Assembly: GCF_015694725.1 (NCBI RefSeq)
Contig: NZ_JADQDQ010000016.1
Span: forward strand, 1 to 60,677
Reading direction: 5' to 3'
From: Hymenobacter jeongseonensis
GTDB lineage: Bacteria; Bacteroidota; Bacteroidia; Cytophagales; Hymenobacteraceae
DNA length: 60,677 bases
In this document: piece after piece, positions 34,555-42,415 of the stretch
Numbering within the stretch: the first letter of the stretch is position 1
Layout of the letters: the number at the start of each line of letters is the position of its first letter
Notes under the pieces: model-generated
What the model saw: the letters and a program-made list of their open reading frames with translations, nothing else
Database searches by the model: none
What the model was told of the DNA's origin: nothing
Position numbers and translations under genes: made by a program

Positions 34555-34673
34555 TCGCGTTCGGACTAGTGGTGGAGTGGCCGCAGCCCACCTTCAAAAT
34601 CTCACTCCCAAGCAGCAGTTGGCTCTTTTATTTCCGAACTTGAGCCTTTCCTCAGTAGCAAGCAAATCCACGT

Positions 34674-35474
34674 ATGAAAATCCTGATTATCGGCGGCGGC
34701 AATATGGGCCTGACTTATGCTCGCAGCTTTGTGCGGGCTCATATCACGTCCCGGCTCGATTTGCGGCTGCTGGCCCGCTCACCCGAACGGGTACCAGCCC
34801 TGGCCATTCACGAAATTGGCACCGTGTGGGGCCATCCCAGCGAGTGCGTGCCGGGCGCCGATTTGCTCATTCTGGCTGTGAAGCCGCAGGATTCGGCGGC
34901 GCTGTTTGAAACGCTGCGCGAACTGGTGCAGCCGCAGCAGGTGGTGCTCAGCATTATGGCGGGGGTGCGCATTGCCACCTTGCGCGAGGCGTTGGGCACG
35001 CCCAAAATCATCCGGGCCATGCCCAACCTGCCGGCCCAAATCGGCATGGGCATGACGGCCTTCACCAGCACCGACGCCGTGACCCGCGCCGAGCTGGTAC
35101 AGGTGCAAAACCTGCTCAGCACTACCGGCAAAACGGTTTATGTGGAAGAAGAATCGGCCATTGACGCCGCCACGGCCATTTCGGGCAGCGGCCCGGCCTA
35201 CGTGTACTACTGCATGGATGCCCTAATGACCGCCGCCACCCAAATGGGCTTCTCCCCTGCCGAGGCCGAACTGCTGGTGAGCCAAACCTTCCGCGGCGCA
35301 GTGGAACTCTACTCCCAATCGGGCTTGAGCTGCACCGATTGGATTGCCAAAGTGGCTTCCAAAGGCGGCACCACCGAGGCCGCCATGCACGCCTTCGGAA
35401 CCGGCAAAGTGCGCGAGGGCCTCATGGCCGGCGCCGACGCTGCCCGCGACCGTGCCGAAGAACTTGGTAAGTAA
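34674..35474 (+). CDS. proC: pyrroline-5-carboxylate reductase
   Basis: Last step of proline synthesis, reducing pyrroline-5-carboxylate with NAD(P)H. It has 266 residues, a normal length. The N-terminal Rossmann motif is MKILIIGGGNMGLTYA, and AMPNLPAQIGMGMTAF and the C-terminal AISGSGPAYVYYCMDAL are strongly conserved. The ATG at 34674 gives the exact family start. Confidence 0.95.
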   Translation: MKILIIGGGNMGLTYARSFVRAHITSRLDLRLLARSPERVPALAIHEIGTVWGHPSECVPGADLLILAVKPQDSAALFETLRELVQPQQVVLSIMAGVRIATLREALGTPKIIRAMPNLPAQIGMGMTAFTSTDAVTRAELVQVQNLLSTTGKTVYVEEESAIDAATAISGSGPAYVYYCMDALMTAATQMGFSPAEAELLVSQTFRGAVELYSQSGLSCTDWIAKVASKGGTTEAAMHAFGTGKVREGLMAGADAARDRAEELGK

Positions 35475-35480
35475 AAGGTA

Positions 35481-35535
35481 GCGCGGACTCTGTGAGTCCG
35501 CGCATGGGCGAACGATTTCAGCAGAGCGCGGACTC
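35481..35535. repeat. short inverted/direct repeat GCGCGGACTC
   Basis: GCGCGGACTC-TGT-GAGTCCGCGC (35481-35503) is a perfect hairpin, and the same GCGCGGACTC recurs at 35526-35535. It lies between convergent proC and the acyl-CoA ligase gene, so it may serve as a terminator or be a REP-type unit. Confidence 0.55.
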
Positions 35536-35562
35536 GCAGAGTACCTGCCGGGCACGGCCACG

Positions 35563-37188
35563 CTACGCCACCGAGTACCCCGCAAAGTCCTTTCGCAGCT
35601 GGGTTTTCAGTAGTTTTCCCGTGGCGGTGTGGGGCAGTTGCTCCACAAATTCCACGGCGTCGGGCTCGGAAAACTTGGCCACTTTGCCTTTGAAAAAAGC
35701 CAGCAGGTCCTCGGCCGAAACGTCCATGCCGGGGCGGCGCACCACAATGAGCAGGGGCCGCTCGCTCCACTTGGCGCTGGGCACGCCGATGACGGCAGCT
35801 TCGGCCACGGCGGGGTGGGCCACGGCCAGGTTCTCTAAATCGATGCTGGAAATCCACTCGCCGCCCGACTTGATGACGTCCTTCGAACGGTCGGTGATTT
35901 GCATGAACCCATCCAGGTCGATGGTGGCCACGTCGCCGGTGCGGAACCAGCCGTCGGCGGTAAGCTCGCCGGGGGTGCCGCTTCGGAAGTAGTCGGCCAC
36001 TACCCACGGCCCGCGCACCAGCAAATCGCCAAAGGCCACGCCATCGTGCGGCAGTTCGTGCCCGTTGTCGCCCACAATTTTCATGTCGACACCGAACACC
36101 GCGCGGCCCTGCTTGGCGCGCACCGCCAGGCTATCGGCAGAATTTAAGGACTGATGCTTGGTCTTGAGGTGGCCAGCCGTGCCCAGAGGACTGGTTTCGG
36201 TCATGCCCCAGGCGTGTTTGATGGTGACGCCCAGTTCCTCCTCGAAGGCTAGCATCAGGGCCGGCGGGCAAGAAGAGCCGCCCACTACCGTCCGGCGCAA
36301 GGTGCTGAATTTGTGCTTGCCTTCGCGCATAAACTGCAAGAGGCCCAGCCAGATGGTTGGCACGCCCGCCGAGAAGGTAACACCTTCGCTTTCAAATAGC
36401 TCGTAGAGACTGGCGGCGTCCATGCCCGCGCCGGGCAGCACCAGCTTGGCCCCGTTGAGTGGGGCCGCATACGGCAGGCCCCAGGCATTGACGTGGAACA
36501 TGGGCACCACGGGCATGATGACATCCAGCGCCGAGCAGTTGAGGGCATCGGGCAGCGAAATGGCCATGGCGTGCAGCAGCGTGGAACGGTGCGAGTAGAG
36601 CACGCCCTTGGGCTGGTCGGTGGTGCCGGAGGTGTAGCAAAGCGAGCAGGCCGTGTTTTCGTCGAACATGGGCCACTCGTAATCAGGGCTTTCGGCCGAG
36701 AGCAGGTCTTCGTAGCTGCAAAGACCAGGCAGCTCGGAACCAACGGGCAGATGCTTGGCGGCGGCCATCAGCACCCACTTTTCGACTGTCGGGCACAGCG
36801 GCGCGAGGCGTTCTACCAACGGCAAAAACGTGAGGTCGAAGAACAGCAGCCGGTCCTCGGCGTGGTTGATGATGTAAACGAGCTGCTCGGGAAACAGGCG
36901 CGGGTTGATGGTGTGGCACACCGCTCCGATACCGGCCACGCCGTAGTACAGCTCGAAATGCCGGTGCGTGTTCCAAGCAATGGTGGCCACCCGGTCGCCG
37001 TTGGCAATGCCTATTTTAAGCAGCGCATTGGCCAGTTGCTTGCTGCGCTGGTGCGCATCGGCATAGGTGTAGCGGTGCAGGCCACCCTCGGGCAAACGCG
37101 AGACAATTTCAGCATCGGAATGCCACTTAGCGGCGTGCTCGATTACGCCAGCTACGCGGAGCTGGTCGGCCATCATTAGTCCTTGCAT
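35563..37188 (-). CDS. long-chain acyl-CoA synthetase-like AMP-binding enzyme
   Basis: Activates a carboxylic acid, probably a fatty acid, with ATP and CoA through an acyl-adenylate. It has 541 residues from the ATG at 37188; an upstream alternative (37281) would lie in the bglX terminator. The AMP-binding core CYTSGTTDQPKGVLYSHR, then HAWGMTETSPLG, GDLLVRGPWV, WFRTGDVATID and KDVIKSGGEWIS are conserved. The C-terminal domain holds TATGKLLKTQLR with its Lys. The precise acid is unknown. Confidence 0.93.
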   Translation of the reverse strand: MQGLMMADQLRVAGVIEHAAKWHSDAEIVSRLPEGGLHRYTYADAHQRSKQLANALLKIGIANGDRVATIAWNTHRHFELYYGVAGIGAVCHTINPRLFPEQLVYIINHAEDRLLFFDLTFLPLVERLAPLCPTVEKWVLMAAAKHLPVGSELPGLCSYEDLLSAESPDYEWPMFDENTACSLCYTSGTTDQPKGVLYSHRSTLLHAMAISLPDALNCSALDVIMPVVPMFHVNAWGLPYAAPLNGAKLVLPGAGMDAASLYELFESEGVTFSAGVPTIWLGLLQFMREGKHKFSTLRRTVVGGSSCPPALMLAFEEELGVTIKHAWGMTETSPLGTAGHLKTKHQSLNSADSLAVRAKQGRAVFGVDMKIVGDNGHELPHDGVAFGDLLVRGPWVVADYFRSGTPGELTADGWFRTGDVATIDLDGFMQITDRSKDVIKSGGEWISSIDLENLAVAHPAVAEAAVIGVPSAKWSERPLLIVVRRPGMDVSAEDLLAFFKGKVAKFSEPDAVEFVEQLPHTATGKLLKTQLRKDFAGYSVA

Positions 37189-37258
37189 GGATTCGTGGGA
37201 GTGAGGGTTGGGCGGGAATGCAGGGACCCAAGCTAGCCAATATTCAAGGATATTGAAA

Positions 37259-37291
37259 CAAGAAGCGCTTGGATTTTCCAAGCGCTTCTTG
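37259..37291 (-). terminator. terminator of the GH3 fusion gene
   Basis: A perfect 14-base stem CAAGAAGCGCTTGG/CCAAGCGCTTCTTG with a 5-base loop, 20 bases after the GH3 stop. On the minus strand it ends CTTCTTGTTTC. Confidence 0.82.
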
Positions 37292-37310
37292 CCATCAACA
37301 TGCGGAAAGC

Positions 37311-40300
37311 TTACTTCCGCACCGCCTCAATAGCCAGCTGTAGCAAGCTCGAGCGCACACTCAGTTCCGTGAGCTTGTTGTTGGTTCGCGACGGATGTAC
37401 CCGGTTCGTGAGCAGCACCACTACCAGTTCCTCCTTCGGGTCTACCCAGAAATACGTGCCCGTAAACCCGGTATGGCCGAAACTGCTTTGCGAAGCACCG
37501 GGAGCAGAGTTCTGGCCGGGGTCAGCAGCCGGGCGGTCAAAGGCCAGGGCGCGGCGGTTGTCGGGGCAGAACTGGCAGCGGGTCCATTCGGCCATCAGTT
37601 CTTTATTGAACAGCTGCTGGTTGCCGTAGCGCCCGCCCCAAGCGTAGGTTTGGGCCAGCTTGGCCACGTCGTTGGCATTGCCGAACAGGCCGGCGTGGCC
37701 CGAAAGCCCGCCCAGCAAGGCCGCCCCCTCGTCGTGCACGGTGCCGTGCAGCAACTGCCGCCGGAAAGCCAAATCAACCTCCGTGGGCACGATGCGGCGC
37801 AGCGGAAACCGGTTGGTGGGCCGAAAACCCAACGTGCTGGCGCCCAGCGGCCGGTACACCTGCTGCTGCAGAAAAGCATCGAACGACAGCCCCGTGCGTG
37901 CCTTCACCAACTCTGGATACAGAATAAAGGACAGGTCCGAATACACGTAGCCCGGCTTCTCATTCAGCGGCGACTCCCCAATTTCCTTGTAAATACGCTT
38001 CGGCAGCGTTTTGCGCGCCCACAGCTCATTGGCGGCTTGCAACGGGAAGCGGGCCGAAGAATCGGCCCGAAAATAGCGCCGCCGCAGCTGGCCGTTCTTC
38101 TTTGTCAGGTCTTTCCAAAACGGAATCCAGGCCTGGAGGCGGGCTTGGTGCGTCAGCACGTCGCGCAGCCGCAAGCCGGCCTTGTCGGTGCCGCGCAAGA
38201 AGGAAAAGTAGTTACCCAAGGTGCTGTCCGGGCTGAACTTGCCTTGCTCCTGCAGCTTGAGCAGCGCCGGCGTAGCCGCCATTAATTTGGTGAGCGAAGC
38301 CAGGTCGTAGAGGTCGTCGTCGTGCACGGGGCGGGGCACCGTGGTGGGCGCTGAAGCTGGCCCTTGGGCGGCGGGTTGGGCCCGTTGGCGGCGCTGCTTG
38401 CGCCTTCCATCCGCTCCCGGCTCGGCTGCCCCGCTCCCAAAGCCGGCGTAGGTGTGGTTGCCGTAGCTTTTGCGCAGCACCACCGTGCCACGCCGGGCAA
38501 TGACCACCTGCGCGCCTGGAAATGCCTGCGCTGCCAGGGCCCGGCCCACGAGGCTGTCCACGCGGGCTTCGAGGCGGCCGTCCATGTCCACGTCTTCGGG
38601 ATAGGCGTAGCGCAGGCGCTGGCTGCCAGCGGTGCGCAGGCCGAAGCCACGCGGGTAGCGGTCCGATACCGTAACGGGCAACTTGCCCGTGGCCATAATG
38701 CCACCGAAAATGGCCTGCACGGCCAAGCTTTGGGCATTCGGGCTTTCCTGATAAGCCAGCACCACGCCAGCAGCGCGTTCCAGGTCGCGCACTTTGGCTA
38801 CGGCGTAGGCCGAGCCGAAAACGCTCAGCACCAAGGTCTGATTTTGGTTGCTGAGTTCGCGCAGCAGCAGGTTGGTTTCGGGCGTGATGCCGAAGCTGGT
38901 GGCGGGCAAGCGGCCCAGGCCCTGCATGGCTACTAGCACCAGATTGTAGGGTTTCAGGGCCGCGCGCAGCTTCACCAGCTCATCCAGCGTGGGCGTGGCC
39001 GCAACGCGGAAGTGCGCCGCGGGGGCGTAGTCGGCCACGGCTTTTTGGAAATCGGTGGTGTCGCGCGCGGAGCCGCCCAGCACCAGCGTGGCAATGCGCA
39101 AGGTGTCGAGCCGCTGGAGCGGCAGCAGGTTCTGTTGGTTGCGCAGCAGCGTGATGCTCAGCTCGGTGAGGCGGTGGCTGAGGTACTGGGCGTGCGGGGC
39201 GTTGAGGTCTTCGTAAAGGTTTTTGGTATTGATGGGCTGGTAGCGGTGCAGGCCCGACCACTGCTTCAGGGCCAGCACGCGGCGGCAGTGCTCGTCGATT
39301 TCCTGCTGCGAAATCCGGCCGCTGTCCACGGCAATGCGCACCATTTTGAGGGCCAGCGGCACGTTTTTGCTGAACTCCAGAATATCGTTGCCCGCCATGA
39401 GGGCCCGCACGTCGGCTTCGCCGGGCGGAAACTTGGTGATGACGCCCTTCATATTCATGGCATCCGTAAAAATCAGCCCTTGGAACCCCATTTCCTTGCG
39501 CAGAAAATCGGTCACGATGGGCCGCGACAACGTGCTGGGGCCCGGCACCGTGTCCAGCGCGGGCACGTTGAGGTGCGCCACCATCATGCCGCCCAGGCCA
39601 CCCGCAATCAGGCTGCGAAAAGGCGGCAGTTCCAGCGTATCAAGCCGCCGCCGGTCGACGCGCACCGTGGGAAGGGCCAGGTGCGAATCGGCGTCCACGT
39701 CGCCGTGGCCGGGAAAGTGCTTGGCCACGGCCAGAATGCCCGCGTCCTGCATGCCGTGCATGTACTGGCGGCTGTCGCGTGAAACCGCCGCCGGGTTTTC
39801 ACCCCAGGACCGAAAGCCGATGACGGGGTTGGCGGCGTTGTTGTTCACGTCCACCACCGGGGCAAAGTTGACGTGCATACCCAAGCGCGTGAACTGCCGG
39901 GCTACTTCGCGCCCCATATCGTACAGCAGGGTGGTATCCACGTCGCCCCCCAGGCTCATTTGATACGGGAATTTCACCACGCTGTCGAGGCGCATGCCCA
40001 CGCCCCACTCGCCGTCCAGCGCCACCAGCAACGGCACGCGGCTTTGGCTTTGGTAGCGGTTGAGCAGCCGCGCCTGCCGGCCCGGCCCGCCCTGAAAAAA
40101 TATCAAACCGCCGATGCCGTACTGCTGAATGAGCGCCGAAATGGAGTCTTCGTCGACTCGGGTGCGGTTGGAATACGCGGCCACCATGAAAAGCTGCGCG
40201 GCCCGCTGGTCGGGCGTGAGCACCCGCATGAGGCTATCGACCCACGGCGAATGCAGGTATTGGGTGAAGGCAGGGGTGCCGGGCAAACCAGCTCCTGAAG

Positions 40301-40520
40301 CCGAAGGCTTGCGGGCCCTTGCGGTACCATTGGCACCGCTGGCTTTGGTGGGAGCAGTTCGAGGCTTCAGGCTCCCGGCTTTCGCTTTGGGAGCGGAAGG
40401 CAACTGGCGGGAACTAGCTGGCGTGGGGGCCAGCGCGGTGCGGCGCTGGGCCGGAGCCAAAAACGGCGCCGTCGACAGCAGCGCCAATAGCACTAGTGAC
40501 TTTAGGGATGACAGAGGCAA
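37311..40520 (-). CDS. GH3 beta-N-acetylhexosaminidase fused to a beta-lactamase-like serine hydrolase (NagZ-AmiE type)
   Basis: A 1069-residue exported two-enzyme protein. Signal peptide at 1-24, then a basic low-complexity linker (about 28-80). The GH3 domain (about 90-630) has the NagZ-type motif KHFPGHGDVDADSH (267-280) and the nucleophile Asp353 in FTDAMNMKGV. The C-terminal domain (about 650-1069) is beta-lactamase-like with Ser742-Leu-Thr-Lys745. An Arg/Gln-rich insert (about 700-725) lies just before it. In Bacillus the same two activities are separate neighbouring proteins (NagZ and AmiE) that strip sugar and peptide from muropeptides. The start is TTG at 40520, as no ATG precedes the signal peptide. 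Confidence 0.9.
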   Translation of the reverse strand: MPLSSLKSLVLLALLSTAPFLAPAQRRTALAPTPASSRQLPSAPKAKAGSLKPRTAPTKASGANGTARARKPSASGAGLPGTPAFTQYLHSPWVDSLMRVLTPDQRAAQLFMVAAYSNRTRVDEDSISALIQQYGIGGLIFFQGGPGRQARLLNRYQSQSRVPLLVALDGEWGVGMRLDSVVKFPYQMSLGGDVDTTLLYDMGREVARQFTRLGMHVNFAPVVDVNNNAANPVIGFRSWGENPAAVSRDSRQYMHGMQDAGILAVAKHFPGHGDVDADSHLALPTVRVDRRRLDTLELPPFRSLIAGGLGGMMVAHLNVPALDTVPGPSTLSRPIVTDFLRKEMGFQGLIFTDAMNMKGVITKFPPGEADVRALMAGNDILEFSKNVPLALKMVRIAVDSGRISQQEIDEHCRRVLALKQWSGLHRYQPINTKNLYEDLNAPHAQYLSHRLTELSITLLRNQQNLLPLQRLDTLRIATLVLGGSARDTTDFQKAVADYAPAAHFRVAATPTLDELVKLRAALKPYNLVLVAMQGLGRLPATSFGITPETNLLLRELSNQNQTLVLSVFGSAYAVAKVRDLERAAGVVLAYQESPNAQSLAVQAIFGGIMATGKLPVTVSDRYPRGFGLRTAGSQRLRYAYPEDVDMDGRLEARVDSLVGRALAAQAFPGAQVVIARRGTVVLRKSYGNHTYAGFGSGAAEPGADGRRKQRRQRAQPAAQGPASAPTTVPRPVHDDDLYDLASLTKLMAATPALLKLQEQGKFSPDSTLGNYFSFLRGTDKAGLRLRDVLTHQARLQAWIPFWKDLTKKNGQLRRRYFRADSSARFPLQAANELWARKTLPKRIYKEIGESPLNEKPGYVYSDLSFILYPELVKARTGLSFDAFLQQQVYRPLGASTLGFRPTNRFPLRRIVPTEVDLAFRRQLLHGTVHDEGAALLGGLSGHAGLFGNANDVAKLAQTYAWGGRYGNQQLFNKELMAEWTRCQFCPDNRRALAFDRPAADPGQNSAPGASQSSFGHTGFTGTYFWVDPKEELVVVLLTNRVHPSRTNNKLTELSVRSSLLQLAIEAVRK

Positions 40521-41012
40521 GGGCAGGTTTTTATTACGAAAGTAGTCCTTCCTACTCCGAACTCATCCCATCTCAAGACGACCTAATTGGAGCAGATGCG
40601 AGAAGTCATCGGGGACATCCATTCAAGAAAGTTATGCGCCAGACTTAGAATCGCTCAAAAACAATCCTCCGCTAATGAGTCAATTATCACAGCCCATCAA
40701 AGGATGCAGACAAGACCTAAGCGCTAAATATTCACATTAATAATTAGTAGTGCCTAACTCTTTTCCCTGGTTTCTCATAATTGCTTTTTTTGATAATTCC
40801 ATTTTTCTTTATAACTTTTACATACCTGACTATTTCATGTTTTAATAAACCTAAACCGTGGCACACGTCTAATTATTACCCAAGTCAACTATAAGCTGGT
40901 CCTTGATTAAGAATCAGTTGAGTGAAAAACAAGGGTGCAACGGCCACCACTGGAGCTTTACTATTCGTCGCGAATAAAAATTATTTTTCACATCAAAATA
41001 CCTTCTATTTCT
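40521..41012. other. AT-rich intergenic region
   Basis: About 490 bases with no supportable gene and GC clearly below the window average. It contains a small hairpin TATTCG-TCG-CGAATA (40962-40976) followed by A5, 36 bases before the next start, perhaps an operator or 5'-UTR fold. It continues into the AT-rich first half of the next gene. Confidence 0.5.
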
Positions 41013-42236
41013 ATGCAGACATTCTTCAATCCACTTACGATTCGAAATAACTACCTGCTCACCTTGCTGCTTGGGACTTTTGTCCTGCTCCTTGGTTCGC
41101 CAAAATCTTTCGCGCAGATTTATTTCAAAACCCAGAATTTTAATGCGCTATATACTCCCCCTGCTACCGGAAATGTATTGGGCTTTTCGGCGACTGGCGG
41201 GACCTACTTTAATAACTCGTTCAATGCAATTGCCGGAAATTTTGGAACATACGGAGTAGCGAATAGCGGCAATGGCTTAACCGGCACTTCTGCTACCATA
41301 ACATTCGACCCCCAGGCTTTCCAGGCGAGTTCCCTAAACAATACCCTGTCTTTTCAGATAGGCAGTATTACCACCGCAACAAATCAAGTTGGATTTGGAA
41401 ATAACAGTAGCATCAGGGTAACCCTGGCTTTTACGAATACCAGAACATTAATTACAACCACATCCACTTTACTGATAAACCCAGCCAGTGGCAACGGCCC
41501 TACTTATCTGGCTGGTGCCACTACTGCCGCCTCCAGAACGTTCACATCAACTGGGTCGAACTCCCTGACTACTATCGTTCCTGCTAACGGGCTGACCGGC
41601 ATTACCATAAATCTGCCTTCTTTTACTGATGTCACCACCGTTGGGGTAAGCATAGTTATAAATACGTCGCGAAGAAATGTTCTGGTAATAGACAATGTCA
41701 CCCTTGCTTCAGTATCTCCCCTTCCCGTTGAACTTACCCACTTCGAAGCCACCGCAAAGCCCCAAGGAGTAGTTTTGAACTGGGCTACCGCCACCGAGAA
41801 AAATAACGACCGTTTTGAAGTGCAGCGTAGCGCCAACGGCGAGACCTTCCAAACCATTGGCGCGGTGAAAGGCCAGGGCAACAGCAGCAATTCGCAGGCG
41901 TATTCGTTTGCCGACAGCCGTCCATTGGCGGGCCAGTCGTACTACCGATTGCGCCAGGTCGACACCGATGGTGCCAGCGCTTTCTCGCCAGTGGTGACAG
42001 TCCAGATACACTCGGAAGCACGCGTTTACCCCAATCCTACCACCGACGCCGTCATGCTGCCGGCCACTTTGGGCCCCGTGCAGTACCGAATTCTGAATGC
42101 CTTGGGCCAAACCATGCTGAGCGGCAACGCCACGGGCAATGAACGCCTCGACTTAACAAGGCTGAACAAAGGCACCTATTTTCTGGAACTGATTGGGACT
42201 ACTGAACGCTCTTCGCAACGCGTGGTCCGGGAATAG
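41013..42236 (+). CDS. T9SS-sorted exported protein with unknown passenger domain
   Basis: 407 residues from the ATG at 41013, which gives a signal peptide (NNYLLTLLLGTFVLLLG ... SFAQ). The passenger (about 36-230) is Thr/Asn/Ser-rich beta-type sequence with no family recognised. After PVELTHFEATAKPQG comes a short FN3-like domain. The T9SS type A sorting domain follows (VYPNPTTDAVMLP ... NKGTYFLEL), so export and surface anchoring by the type IX system are expected. The passenger's DNA is AT-rich, while the sorting domain has the normal GC of the genome. Its own terminator follows. Confidence 0.85.
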   Translation: MQTFFNPLTIRNNYLLTLLLGTFVLLLGSPKSFAQIYFKTQNFNALYTPPATGNVLGFSATGGTYFNNSFNAIAGNFGTYGVANSGNGLTGTSATITFDPQAFQASSLNNTLSFQIGSITTATNQVGFGNNSSIRVTLAFTNTRTLITTTSTLLINPASGNGPTYLAGATTAASRTFTSTGSNSLTTIVPANGLTGITINLPSFTDVTTVGVSIVINTSRRNVLVIDNVTLASVSPLPVELTHFEATAKPQGVVLNWATATEKNNDRFEVQRSANGETFQTIGAVKGQGNSSNSQAYSFADSRPLAGQSYYRLRQVDTDGASAFSPVVTVQIHSEARVYPNPTTDAVMLPATLGPVQYRILNALGQTMLSGNATGNERLDLTRLNKGTYFLELIGTTERSSQRVVRE

Positions 42237-42254
42237 CACCTAGAAAAACGTTTC

Positions 42255-42292
42255 AAAAAGCCCGGCGTCCCACTACGGACGCCGGGCTTTTT
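42255..42292 (+). terminator. terminator of the T9SS cargo gene
   Basis: AAAAAGCCCGGCGTCC and its perfect 16-base complement, with a 6-base loop. Confidence 0.9.
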
Positions 42293-42415
42293 GGCAAGTT
42301 CTCTTCTGCTGAAAAGTAGAGCATTGCGACGTTGGGCGTGGCCCAAGCAGCCTAGCCGAGATTTTCGCGTTATTTGGCCCTACTTTTTCGCTTGCTTCAG
42401 CTTCCCCTTTTATCC

